From Leptospira ognonensis (GTDB lineage Bacteria > Spirochaetota > Leptospiria > Leptospirales > Leptospiraceae), in contig NZ_RQGD01000025.1 in assembly GCF_004770745.1 (NCBI RefSeq), positions 121,371 to 185,370 of the forward strand: 64,000 bases of DNA, in the 5' to 3' direction. Numbering within the stretch: the first letter of the stretch is position 1; every line of letters starts with the position of its first letter. The notes beneath the pieces are model-generated. The model did not search any database, was not told where the DNA came from, and saw only the letters and a list, made by a program, of their open reading frames with translations. The position numbers and the translations under genes are program-made. Positions 55,203 to 63,738 of the stretch are shown here, one piece after another.

Positions 55203-55814
55203 TTGGGTTTTATAAAATACATCTCGCTTTTTTTTTGCCTCATGATATGCTCCTGCTCCCGTCATTACCTTGGAGATCCTTTAGATCATAAGAGCATTCA
55301 AGGTAACAAGAAATTTGCAATTTCTTATGAGTTGGTGGGTTGGGGACTTGAGGACGATAAGATTCATGCTTCAGAAGTGCTTTCGACTCTGCACAAGTCG
55401 GGGGAGTTTGCGGAGGTGAAATCTGCATTCCGCTATCCCTTAGAAAATCGAATTCAAATCATATTACAATCGAGCCAAAGGATAAAGATTTTTTTCGGGG
55501 AACAGAGCGAGCCCGTCTCTCGGAATTTGGAAAGAAATCCAACAAAAATGATTTTTACATTCGTCAATCGTGTCCTTTTGATTCGCACTTTTTTTATCGT
55601 CCCCTTTTTTCAGAAGGAAAAAACTAGCATTACATTTCGACACTGGAAAGAGAATCGAATCGTAAAAGATTATACTTATTCTCTTGATAATTATATAGTT
55701 ATAGGATGGGTGCCTCTTCTTTTCCGACCATTTGATGATCATAAGGAAATCGAATCCATTTATGCGAAGGCAACCGAAAAATTTATCTCTGATTTTTACG
55801 GTGATAATTTATGA
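55203..55814 (+). CDS. hypothetical lipoprotein, first gene of a coupled operon
   Basis: 203 residues from TTG 55203; the signal reads KYISLFFCLMICSC with Cys at the lipobox. The mature part is an alpha/beta protein with a hydrophobic stretch (RVLLIRTFFIVPFF) and a C-terminal helix (YAKATEKFISDFYG). The next lipoprotein has a similar length and ending, so the two may be distant paralogues. Its stop overlaps the next ATG by 4 bases. Upstream 54994-55202 is AT-rich and holds the divergent promoters. Confidence 0.65.
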   Translation: MGFIKYISLFFCLMICSCSRHYLGDPLDHKSIQGNKKFAISYELVGWGLEDDKIHASEVLSTLHKSGEFAEVKSAFRYPLENRIQIILQSSQRIKIFFGEQSEPVSRNLERNPTKMIFTFVNRVLLIRTFFIVPFFQKEKTSITFRHWKENRIVKDYTYSLDNYIVIGWVPLLFRPFDDHKEIESIYAKATEKFISDFYGDNL

Positions 55815-56332
55815 ATTTATCTAAATTATTAATATATGTTCTAAGCATGAGCCTATTCATTTCTTGTGTTGGTTATCCAGGGAAGGTGAGTCGAACCGAG
55901 AGGTTGAGTGGATTCAATCAAAAATCCGTGGATGTTGTTTTTACAGGATTTTCAAAATACCACACCGAATGCAAATTGATTGCTGAGGCACTTGAGGATT
56001 TGGGATATAGATTCGATGCATCTTCTTCTTTACTTTTGGAAGTAATCTTGGAAGAAGAGGACGCAAAATATAAATATAATTATTTACATTTTGTAAATTT
56101 AGTCACTTCCATAGTTAGCCTAACAACGATTCCGTATCATGTCCAAACGGAACATAAATTAACCTTTAGATTTCGAAATAAAGGAATCATTCAGGGAGAA
56201 ATTGAATTGAAAACTGTATTTCATCAATGGAGAGGAGTCCTATTCATACCCATTACCTATTTTTTCTGGCCCTCTTCGGAATTTGAACAGTATTTATTGT
56301 CTTCTGTAAAATCGGAGCTGATTAAAGAATGA
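55811..56332 (+). CDS. hypothetical lipoprotein, second gene of a coupled operon
   Basis: 173 residues with signal and lipobox KLLIYVLSMSLFISC. The middle has a hydrophobic segment (LVTSIVSLTTIPYHV) and the C-terminus a helix (SEFEQYLLSSVKSELIKE). Similar in plan to the protein before it. Its ATG overlaps the previous stop and its stop overlaps the next ATG (ATGA), so translation is coupled through the operon. Family unknown. Confidence 0.68.
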   Translation: MNLSKLLIYVLSMSLFISCVGYPGKVSRTERLSGFNQKSVDVVFTGFSKYHTECKLIAEALEDLGYRFDASSSLLLEVILEEEDAKYKYNYLHFVNLVTSIVSLTTIPYHVQTEHKLTFRFRNKGIIQGEIELKTVFHQWRGVLFIPITYFFWPSSEFEQYLLSSVKSELIKE

Positions 56333-57267
56333 ATTCCAGACAATTTATCATTTGTTTCATTTCCCTTGTTTTATTTGTCATGAACTGCCGTTTGCTATCT
56401 CAGAAGCATCCACAAGAAGGAAAAGATTTTACCAAACACGAGATCGAGTGGGGAGGAAAAAAAAGACAATTTTATGTCCATGTACCTTTTTCAAAGGATT
56501 TATTGAATGCTAAAATTCCATTAGTTGTGATGTTACATGGGCGATTTGGTTCAGGACTTCAGGTCATGGAGCAGACAAACCTGAACGCTTATGCGGACCA
56601 GGAAAAATTCATGATCGTCTATCCTGATGGATACAAGCGTAGCTGGGCGGATGGTCGTGGCAATACGCCTGCGGATCAGGAGAATGTCGATGATGTCGGA
56701 TTTTTGGAAAAACTCGTAGAAAGGCTCATCCGAGAGTATCCTGTTGACGGGAAAAAGGTCTTTGTTGCAGGTCACTCTAACGGTGGTTTTATGACACAGA
56801 GACTTCTTGTGGAACGTTCGGGAATATTTGTTGGAGGTTTCAGCGTGGCTGCTCATCTGAGTATGGCTATTGTTAAAAAATATGTACCTTCAAAACCAGT
56901 CTCTGTTGGATTCATGTTAGGTACCGGAGATCCATTGGTACCATATTATGGAGGTTATGTTAGAGATGGAGGAGAGATTTTAAGTGCCACAGATAGTTTC
57001 GATGTTTGGAAACATTGGAATGGATGTTCTTCGAAGTTGGTGGAATCTCACCAAGATAACATTGATGATTTAACAACTGTGGATTTTTTTCAATATTCCG
57101 AGTGCAAAGAGAATACAATCACGAAACTCATTCGAATCAATGAAGGCGGTCATTCCTGGCCGGGACAAGATCAAAGGATTCCCTTCGTCAAAATGGGAAA
57201 TCCCACAAAAGAAGTGGATGGAGCAAAAGAGATGATTTCGTTTTTTAAAGAAATTGGGATGAAATGA
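56329..57267 (+). CDS. PHB-depolymerase-like esterase (alpha/beta hydrolase), predicted lipoprotein
   Basis: 312 residues. The N-terminal signal (FIICFISLVLFVMNC) ends in a Cys that can be lipidated. The hydrolase domain has the oxyanion region VVMLHGRFGSG, the nucleophile elbow AGHSNGGFM (Ser near 155), the acid in LGTGDPLVPYYGG and the His in GGHSWPGQD. The fold matches the polyhydroxybutyrate depolymerase/LpqC esterases, here a cell-surface or periplasmic esterase of unknown substrate. The ATG overlaps the stop of the preceding lipoprotein gene, and its own stop overlaps the SDR start. Confidence 0.85.
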   Translation: MNSRQFIICFISLVLFVMNCRLLSQKHPQEGKDFTKHEIEWGGKKRQFYVHVPFSKDLLNAKIPLVVMLHGRFGSGLQVMEQTNLNAYADQEKFMIVYPDGYKRSWADGRGNTPADQENVDDVGFLEKLVERLIREYPVDGKKVFVAGHSNGGFMTQRLLVERSGIFVGGFSVAAHLSMAIVKKYVPSKPVSVGFMLGTGDPLVPYYGGYVRDGGEILSATDSFDVWKHWNGCSSKLVESHQDNIDDLTTVDFFQYSECKENTITKLIRINEGGHSWPGQDQRIPFVKMGNPTKEVDGAKEMISFFKEIGMK

Positions 57268-57971
57268 TGTCAAAAATAGATAAGCTAGCGATTGTTACTG
57301 GTGCATCTCGCGGGATCGGCCTCGCTTTAGTGAAAAGCCTCATTGCATTGGAATATAAGGTCGTCGGATGCAGTCGAAATCCAGAACTATGTGATTACAA
57401 ACATCAGCGGTTCCAGTTGGACAAGGTTGATCTCGCAGACTTAAGCCAACTCGAAGCTTGGATCACTAAATTAAAGACCAATGCCAGTATTGACCTTCTC
57501 ATTCATAATGTCGGAGTGGGATTCTTTGCACCTCTTGAAGAATTGAACTGGAAACAAATCAATTCTATGATTACCCTTCATCTAACAGTCCCTATGTTAC
57601 TCACAAACTCTTTACTCAGAGAATTGAAAAAGTCAGAAGGTAGACTCATCTTCATTGGTTCGGTTGCAGGAACTAAAATTTCCCCTTGGGGATCAGTTTA
57701 TGGAGCGACAAAGGCAGGATTGATTCATTTTGGAAGGGAAGTATTCCAGGAACTCAGAAAATCGGGAGTGAAGGTGACAAATATCATTCCGGACATGACC
57801 GATACAGAATTTTATAAGGATTTAACTTTTGATGTAGATGAGGACCCGAAAGCCTACATTCTTGATTCTTGCGTATCCCAAGCGATTGAAAATATTCTTT
57901 CGCAAAGGGAAGGGACAATCATTTCTGAGATCGTCATCCAACCAGAGAAGTTTAAAATTAGGAAAAAATAG
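57264..57971 (+). CDS. short-chain dehydrogenase/reductase
   Basis: 235-residue SDR. The NAD(P) motif TGASRGIGLAL is at the N-terminus, IHNVGVG lies near 90, the catalytic Ser is in IFIGSVAG and the YGATK motif near 150. Substrate unknown. Its ATG (57264) overlaps the esterase stop; an ATG at 57267 is also possible. It is the last gene of the four-gene operon and converges on the CNB gene. Confidence 0.9.
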   Translation: MMSKIDKLAIVTGASRGIGLALVKSLIALEYKVVGCSRNPELCDYKHQRFQLDKVDLADLSQLEAWITKLKTNASIDLLIHNVGVGFFAPLEELNWKQINSMITLHLTVPMLLTNSLLRELKKSEGRLIFIGSVAGTKISPWGSVYGATKAGLIHFGREVFQELRKSGVKVTNIIPDMTDTEFYKDLTFDVDEDPKAYILDSCVSQAIENILSQREGTIISEIVIQPEKFKIRKK

Positions 57972-58002
57972 CGGAAGCTAGGCGGGAAATAGCGTTTTGT
58001 TT

Positions 58003-58506
58003 TTAAACTTCTGGAATGATACCCTCAACTGGAATCATAGGAATCGAATCAGGATCAACTGCCTCCTCTTTTGACTCAGATTCAGCTGGGCTAGTGACAC
58101 CATTAGAAATATCGTCCTTAGACCGTTTGATGGCTCTGATTTTAGAGTCTGTCTCATAAAGTCTTTCGATCACTCTTTTTAATAATAAAAATAGAAACTC
58201 TGGGCTTTCTTGGCTCATCTTAACAAAGGTATTTCGATTGATGATGCCTAGCTTTGCTGATTCGGAAACGGTAACGATGGAAGCGGCCCGAGGACTATTA
58301 TTTATGATAGCCATCTCTCCAAAAAATTCACCTGGAAGGATGCTTCTAAGTTTAGAATGTTTTCCTTCGATATGCTTATAAATATCCAATTGGCCTTCGA
58401 AGAGAAAGAACATAGCGCCGTTTGACGGTACACCTTCTTTAAAGAGGACTTCGCCCCTTTTGATCGTAATCATGGATAACTTTGCGAGTGATTCTTTAAG
58501 TCCCAT
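58003..58506 (-). CDS. cyclic nucleotide-binding domain protein (last gene of operon)
   Basis: 167 residues with one CNB domain (about 10-130): the phosphate-binding cassette reads GEFFGEMAIINNSPRAASI with the conserved Glu and Arg. A polar tail (EESKSDD-type, then SIPMIPVEGIIPEV) follows. No helix-turn-helix is present, so it is not a Crp-type regulator. Its ATG overlaps the end of the previous gene by 11 bases. Likely a cAMP or cGMP reader with the cyclase at 31.4 kb as a possible source. Confidence 0.82.
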   Translation of the reverse strand: MGLKESLAKLSMITIKRGEVLFKEGVPSNGAMFFLFEGQLDIYKHIEGKHSKLRSILPGEFFGEMAIINNSPRAASIVTVSESAKLGIINRNTFVKMSQESPEFLFLLLKRVIERLYETDSKIRAIKRSKDDISNGVTSPAESESKEEAVDPDSIPMIPVEGIIPEV

Positions 58507-58912
58507 CAGTAAGCTCTTTCAATTTTTGTTCTGCTTCGATCAATCGTTCCACGTACGTTTGTAATAATGCATAAACAAACATAGGATTTGAGTTTGCAAT
58601 TTTGATTAAGTTTTGTTTGTCGAGGATTCCCAATTGGGCCCGGTCGGAATGAATATAGACAGTCATCGTTCTGGGATGTGCGGAAATAAGTGCGATCTCA
58701 CCAAAAAATTCACCAGTGCTTAGTTTTCTCACTTCATGAAAATTGTTTTGGTCAGGCGAACCCATGCCGACAGAAAGTATGCCACTTAAAATAAAATACA
58801 TCTTCTCGTTAGATGGCTCTCCTTCTCGAACGATGATTTCTCCGCGTTTGAAAGATTTTGTTGGAACTGTATTAACAAAATCGAATATATTGATCGTGTT
58901 TTCTTTTGACAT
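58496..58912 (-). CDS. cyclic nucleotide-binding domain protein
   Basis: 138 residues, one CNB domain with cassette GEFFGEIALISAHPRTMTV. It is a paralogue of the next gene and also lacks a DNA-binding domain. Its ATG at 58912 overlaps the stop of the large ankyrin gene by 1 base (TAATG), so it is translationally coupled. It ends with a short helix (YVERLIEAEQKLKELTDGT). Confidence 0.84.
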   Translation of the reverse strand: MSKENTINIFDFVNTVPTKSFKRGEIIVREGEPSNEKMYFILSGILSVGMGSPDQNNFHEVRKLSTGEFFGEIALISAHPRTMTVYIHSDRAQLGILDKQNLIKIANSNPMFVYALLQTYVERLIEAEQKLKELTDGT

Positions 58913-60858
58913 TAATTTCCGCGATAGATTTCAATCAACTCAGTCAACATTTTGTCTTCCGCATATTCTAATGGTGATTTCCCGGAGCTATCCTTTAGCT
59001 TCGGATTGCCCCCATTTAGAACTAAAATTCTCGCCACTTCGAGTACAGAATCTTTTTTACCAGAATCGAATTGGAGCGCGAGTTCGGAAAGAATAGTTTT
59101 CCCAGATTTGTCCACAAGGTTCAGATTGGCCCTTCTTTCGATTAGGAAAAGTACTAGTTTCTTATACTGGTCGGATACAAGCGATTCTTTGGATTGTAAA
59201 AATCGAATGATCGCTTTTCTCAAAACAGTAAATCCATTATTATCGGCAGAATCTACTTCCGCTCCGAGATTGACAAGCATGGTGATGAGATCCACGTTAT
59301 TTCTATTGAACGCAAGATGCAAGGCAGATAGTCCGCGTTTGTTTTTTGCGTTAACGTTAAGACCTTTTGTTAACAGGAGTTTAATTGTCTCTTGGATGAA
59401 TTTTTGATCTTTTTTGTCAATCTCTTGTTTGGCGACAATCATGATCAAGGTTTCGTCCTCCGCATTGCGCTCGTTTGCATCGGCACCCGAGTTTAAAAGC
59501 AGTTTGATGGCATCGACATCCTTTCTTTCAATGGATTCTGAGAGCAGAGATTTTCCTGATTTGGAAATATGGTTCGGGTTTGATTTTTTTGCTAATAAAA
59601 GTTTGGCGACACTCCCTTGTTTTGCTTCCAAAGCGAGTGCTAAGGCAGTTTCGCCATTTTGAATGGTGAGAGTGTCAACGCTTACATTCTTTTTAATGAG
59701 TTCTTCTACGACCTGGGCATTGCCTTTTTTGGCAGCCAAATGGATCATTTGGTACCCGCCATCTGTCATAATTTGCAAGTTTGCATCATTTTGAATGAAG
59801 AGGAGAGCAAGAGGGGTTCTGCCTTTTTCTAATGATTCTTCTAATGGATAGTGTTTGGTGGTGAGCTTTTGGTTGATATTTACTTTGTATTCGATTAAGA
59901 GTTTGGTGAGAGCGATGTCATTTTTTTCAATCGAAAGCTCGAGTAGAGTTTTTCCTTGTTTTCCCGCAAGATCAGGACTCAATCCCTTTTGTAAGAGTAA
60001 TTTGAGGATGCCATAATTTTTTTTTGCATAGGCTGAAAAGGTGAGTGGTAAATCTTCTTTGTCCAAGATAGTCCATTCCGCACCTCGATTTAAAAGTAGT
60101 TCTGTTCCCGCTTGAAAGGATTTGTCAATCGTGAGTAGCAGCGGTGTGGTCTCTTTGGCATCCTTGGCATTTGGATCTGCGTTTGCGTCTAGCAAAACGG
60201 TCATTAGCTTTAGATTTTTAGTGTCTATACTAACAAAAAGGGGAGTCCTTCCTGTCAATTCCGGCAGATTGACGTTTGCTCCATTTTGGAGAAGGTAGGT
60301 TAACGTGTCCATTTTGCCTTTTTCGACAGCAAGGAACAAAGGAGACTTACGCGGATTATTTCTTAAGTTCACATCTGCCTTACTTTCTACGATTGTCTTT
60401 TGGACAGGAAGTGTAGATTTTAATACGGCAATGTGTAGGGGCGTATTTCCTTCTCCATCGTACGCATTTGGGTCTGCTCCCTTTTCTACTAAACTTTTGA
60501 ACTGATTGATAAACTTAGAGGTGACTATGTAATGGAGCAATGTTTTTCCCGTCAGGTCACGGCGGTTGAGATCGGCACCTGCGGTCACCAAACTATCAAA
60601 TTGTTTGGTTCGGTTTTTCTCAACAGCGAGCATGAGCAGAGTTTTTCCGTCCCCATCTGCCGAGTTGATATCTCCGCCTGATTGGATGGCCGCATCAAAG
60701 TCCTTCGGGTTTCCTTTCAGCAAAATCTTCACCATGTCAGGTGCCACGGATTCCGCAGGCGCTGGTGATTCCTGTGCGGAAATGGATTGTACGTCGAGTA
60801 GGGCAGCCATACAGGCAAGGACGAGAATGTTTGTTTTCATTTTATTTTTTTGATTCAT
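58912..60858 (-). CDS. large exported ankyrin-repeat protein
   Basis: 648 residues with a signal peptide (NILVLACMAALLDVQSISAQ) and about 17 ankyrin repeats from residue 45 to the end. Each runs about 33 residues, for example KTLLMLAVEKNRTKQFDSLV and KSPLFLAVEKGKMDTLTYLL. It is the longest ankyrin array in the window and should form a curved binding scaffold in the periplasm. It starts 7 bases after the M23 gene and is coupled to the CNB genes, so the three belong to one operon. Confidence 0.88.
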   Translation of the reverse strand: MNQKNKMKTNILVLACMAALLDVQSISAQESPAPAESVAPDMVKILLKGNPKDFDAAIQSGGDINSADGDGKTLLMLAVEKNRTKQFDSLVTAGADLNRRDLTGKTLLHYIVTSKFINQFKSLVEKGADPNAYDGEGNTPLHIAVLKSTLPVQKTIVESKADVNLRNNPRKSPLFLAVEKGKMDTLTYLLQNGANVNLPELTGRTPLFVSIDTKNLKLMTVLLDANADPNAKDAKETTPLLLTIDKSFQAGTELLLNRGAEWTILDKEDLPLTFSAYAKKNYGILKLLLQKGLSPDLAGKQGKTLLELSIEKNDIALTKLLIEYKVNINQKLTTKHYPLEESLEKGRTPLALLFIQNDANLQIMTDGGYQMIHLAAKKGNAQVVEELIKKNVSVDTLTIQNGETALALALEAKQGSVAKLLLAKKSNPNHISKSGKSLLSESIERKDVDAIKLLLNSGADANERNAEDETLIMIVAKQEIDKKDQKFIQETIKLLLTKGLNVNAKNKRGLSALHLAFNRNNVDLITMLVNLGAEVDSADNNGFTVLRKAIIRFLQSKESLVSDQYKKLVLFLIERRANLNLVDKSGKTILSELALQFDSGKKDSVLEVARILVLNGGNPKLKDSSGKSPLEYAEDKMLTELIEIYRGN

Positions 60859-60865
60859 AGAATTT

Positions 60866-62566
60866 TTATTTTGGTAGATAGGCGCCTGGGTCGAGGGCTT
60901 GTTGGGACGGACCTTTTCTCACCTCAAAGTGAAGGTGTGGTCCCGTGGATTTTCCAGTATTTCCTACCTCACCTATCACATCACCTGATTTAACATTTTC
61001 TCCTTCTGCTACCTTTCTTTCGTTTTGGTGGGCATAGTAGGTATAAATATTATTTTTGTGACTGAGGATGGTGAGCATACCGTAGCCACCTGAGGTTGTT
61101 ATGGTTTTCCAAACCTTTCCATCACTCACGGCACGGATAGGGGTTCCAATGGTAGCAGGTAAGTCAATGCCACTATGAAAGGCTCCGACTTTTCCTGTGA
61201 CGGGATCAACACGTGTTCCGAAAGATGAGGAAACGTAACGATCGTTATCTACGGGTATCTGAAAATACTTAGAGATATCATCGTTGTCCACGAGGGCACC
61301 CTTATCCTTAGAGACAAATCCGCCAAATATCCATCCCTCCCATTGGTCATCCCAGCTAACATAGATCCATTTGCTTCTCACTCCGCCGATCGTTTCTATC
61401 TCTGGCTTTGCATCAATGATTTTGATCCTCTCATCACCTGGAATTGTGGTAATCACGGTTCCGTAATCATTTGGTTCGTCTCTCATGCGTAAGGAAAGGG
61501 ACCTAACATACCTTTTGGCACCAGGTTTTAAGTCCTCTGGATTTTCAGAAGGAAACGAGGGGCCGCCTGAGTTGTCGGTGTTTTCATAGGCTACCACTTC
61601 AGAGGAACTTAAATAACCCGCAAACACCCAACCTTTTTGGTATCCGCTTTCAATTTGGTGCCAAACTCCGGAGAGGCCATCAATGGTTTCTTCATAGTTT
61701 GTGGATTGTAAAACTTTTACCTTTCCACCCCGGACAATCCTGTCTAGGATGATGGAATTGATTTCTGGGTTTTCTCGGACGTTGAGGCTTGAGGCACTCA
61801 CCCAAAATTCTTTATCTTTATAGCGATCGTCAACTTTTGGACCCGAATCGGTCGTACCTACGTTTTCTCTTCCCGGAATTTCTGTAAATTCAGGTATGTT
61901 TTCTGTCATTTCGCCTGTCGCTGGATCAAAAAAGGGACGCTCTGTGCCACGAGCTTTTTTGGTTCCTTTGGCCTCGTCTGGAAAGGCAAAGGAGCGCGTG
62001 TTTGGTGGAGTCAGGCTTGCTAAGCGCCTTTCAGGAGTATCGTTTTTGCCAACCTGTGAGGAGGAAAGATATTCCGCAGGGATGTAACCTTCTTTTTTAT
62101 TTGCTGTTCTTACCAAGCACCAATTGGACTGCTCCTTCTTTGCCGACCCATCATTTTTTAATACTAAGATGACTTCCAGTTTTTCTCCACGACTGATTTT
62201 GGTGGGCAAATTGTTTTTTGGGAGTAGGTTTGGTTCTGCTTTTAATATGAAATTCTCTGCCGCATAACTAAAAATAGATTTTGCCTTTTTGTTGCCGCCA
62301 CCAGGTGAATCGTTGTGTTCGATTACGTCCTTGGCAAGGCTCGGATCCATGGGAAGTTCTTTAAAATCTAAACCTGGGTATTTATCTTTGATGCGGGAGT
62401 AGAACTGCGCGTACTTTGTTAGGATGCGTTCCCGAGTGGCTTTGTCTTTTTCCAGTAGGGCATTTTGTTTATCGTTTGCTTTGTTGTCTAAGTTCGATTG
62501 GGCTTCAGAGTTCTCACTCAAAATAAAGAGAGCAAGGAAGACCATAGGTAGGATCAATTTTTTCAC
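60866..62566 (-). CDS. M23 metallopeptidase with SH3 domains
   Basis: From the GTG at 62566 (preceded by GAGGA, 5 bases before) it has 566 residues: a signal peptide (KKLILPMVFLALFILSENS), a charged N-terminal region, three SH3-like domains (about 95-165, 250-315, 350-415) and a C-terminal LytM/M23 peptidase (about 440-560). The zinc ligands are in HSGIDLP and HLHFEV, both intact. It should cleave peptidoglycan cross-links in the periplasm. The frame is open upstream to a TTG at 62617. The upstream part lies in an inverted repeat that recurs at the window edge. Confidence 0.9.
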   Translation of the reverse strand: MKKLILPMVFLALFILSENSEAQSNLDNKANDKQNALLEKDKATRERILTKYAQFYSRIKDKYPGLDFKELPMDPSLAKDVIEHNDSPGGGNKKAKSIFSYAAENFILKAEPNLLPKNNLPTKISRGEKLEVILVLKNDGSAKKEQSNWCLVRTANKKEGYIPAEYLSSSQVGKNDTPERRLASLTPPNTRSFAFPDEAKGTKKARGTERPFFDPATGEMTENIPEFTEIPGRENVGTTDSGPKVDDRYKDKEFWVSASSLNVRENPEINSIILDRIVRGGKVKVLQSTNYEETIDGLSGVWHQIESGYQKGWVFAGYLSSSEVVAYENTDNSGGPSFPSENPEDLKPGAKRYVRSLSLRMRDEPNDYGTVITTIPGDERIKIIDAKPEIETIGGVRSKWIYVSWDDQWEGWIFGGFVSKDKGALVDNDDISKYFQIPVDNDRYVSSSFGTRVDPVTGKVGAFHSGIDLPATIGTPIRAVSDGKVWKTITTSGGYGMLTILSHKNNIYTYYAHQNERKVAEGENVKSGDVIGEVGNTGKSTGPHLHFEVRKGPSQQALDPGAYLPK

Positions 62567-62631
62567 GGAATCCTCATGATGTACAGAAAACGATACCTGA
62601 ACTTTTCCTTGGGTCAAGGTTTTTTGGCAGT
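62557..62631 (-). repeat. left arm of a perfect inverted repeat (75 bases visible)
   Basis: This arm is the exact reverse complement of 63926-64000. It covers the gap after the LuxR gene, the ribosome-binding site and the first codons of the M23 gene. Identity stops abruptly at 62631, 7 bases after the LuxR stop. The repeat continues beyond the window on the other side, so its length is at least 75 bases. Confidence 0.95.
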
Positions 62632-62638
62632 TCTCTTT

Positions 62639-63157
62639 TCAATCTTCCTCGGGCAAAAGTGGGGTCAAAAAGAAAGAGATAAATTCTAATTTGCCGCGCA
62701 TGGAGGATTTTTCATAGATCGACGCAGTTTGGTTTTCTATTGTCCGCAAGCTTTTCTTTCGGACGCCCGCAATCTGTTGGTGCGAAAACCCTCTGAGAAG
62801 GAGGATGGCGATCTCTTTTTCCGTATTTGTTAGTTTCCAAGCTTCCATCTGGGATTTCACTTCGATCCAAAAACTGGATTCTGGGTTTTTTAGGATGCGG
62901 TTTGTGCGTTTGAGATCGAGAATGAGAGTCTGGGCTTGGGTATTTTCGCCTTCTTCTGTTTTGAGTTCTCGGTATAGGATGGAGATTGCGAGAAAAGAGG
63001 AGATGGCAATGAAGGATTCGAAGGTAGCAATGAGCAAACGAAACCGATCAAAGATTTCGGGAGGATTGGTAAGGGTGTATGCCTCCTCGATGATCCATAA
63101 GACCAGCGAGACGACGTAAAACCAAAGAAAAAGGATTCGATAGCTTCTTTTTTCCAT
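62639..63157 (-). CDS. membrane-anchored LuxR-type transcriptional regulator
   Basis: From ATG 63157 it has 172 residues: two membrane segments (ILFLWFYVVSLVLWIIEEA and a second near 50-70, IAISSFLAISILYREL), a linker, and a C-terminal LuxR/FixJ helix-turn-helix (LTNTEKEIAILLLRGFSHQQ, then SLRTIENQTASIYEK). It is an unusual membrane-bound LuxR and should act at a nearby promoter. It heads the minus-strand operon M23-Ank-CNB-CNB. An upstream start at 63220 would overlap the divergent promoter region. Confidence 0.82.
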   Translation of the reverse strand: MEKRSYRILFLWFYVVSLVLWIIEEAYTLTNPPEIFDRFRLLIATFESFIAISSFLAISILYRELKTEEGENTQAQTLILDLKRTNRILKNPESSFWIEVKSQMEAWKLTNTEKEIAILLLRGFSHQQIAGVRKKSLRTIENQTASIYEKSSMRGKLEFISFFLTPLLPEED

Positions 63158-63224
63158 ACAATCTAATCCGAAACTAATTTCATTTGCCTTCCGTTCAAGG
63201 AGAATATAGTAGTTTGCCACAATT

Positions 63225-63236
63225 GCGGTGAACCGC
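63225..63236. promoter_or_regulatory. 12-base palindrome in the divergent promoter region
   Basis: GCGGT-GA-ACCGC is a perfect short palindrome between the LuxR start (63157) and the ankyrin lipoprotein start (63274). It is a candidate operator, perhaps for the LuxR protein itself. This is inference from position only. Confidence 0.3.
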
Positions 63237-63273
63237 CATTTTGAATCCTTTGTTTCTATGCGAGAATGCTTGC

Positions 63274-63738
63274 ATGAAACAGAAATTCTTCATTGCCCTC
63301 ACTCTGCTCCTTCTTATGACCAGATGTGCCCATGTAGAGCATAGGTCAGAGGATCGTTTCCAGAATCTATACTACCAAGTAGCGATCGGCAATACGGAAA
63401 GAGTCAGACAATTGATCCAACAAGGCTATGATGTCAATGCACCTGAGGATACATTTGAAAGGCTAACACCCCTGATGATTGCAGCAAAAGAAGGACATGC
63501 GGAGGTAGCTCTTCTTTTGATTTCCAAGCGTGCGGATCTGGATGCCAAAACAAGAAACGGACATACGGCGCTGATGATGGCGGCATACAATCGTTATCCT
63601 AAAGTGGTAAAGATTCTCCTTGATGCGGGAGCCAATCCAAATCTCATATCAAACGCAGGACATACAGCATTATCTGAAGTACTTATGACAGAAAAGGAAG
63701 AGATCCTCCAACTCTTGACTGAGAGGGGCGCGAAATGA
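63274..63738 (+). CDS. small ankyrin-repeat lipoprotein
   Basis: From ATG 63274 it has 154 residues: lipoprotein signal with lipobox LLLLMTRC, then three to four ankyrin repeats (LTPLMIAAKEGHAEVALLLI, HTALMMAAYNRYPKVVKILL, ALSEVLMTEKEEILQLLTE). An upstream TTG at 63241 is in frame but would spoil the signal. Its stop overlaps the next ATG (ATGA at 63735), so translation is coupled. Confidence 0.85.
   Translation: MKQKFFIALTLLLLMTRCAHVEHRSEDRFQNLYYQVAIGNTERVRQLIQQGYDVNAPEDTFERLTPLMIAAKEGHAEVALLLISKRADLDAKTRNGHTALMMAAYNRYPKVVKILLDAGANPNLISNAGHTALSEVLMTEKEEILQLLTERGAK

Noticed and set aside
55056..55265. 69-codon minus-strand frame in the divergent region
   Set aside because: Low-complexity hydrophobic peptide from AT-rich DNA that overlaps the first lipoprotein gene.
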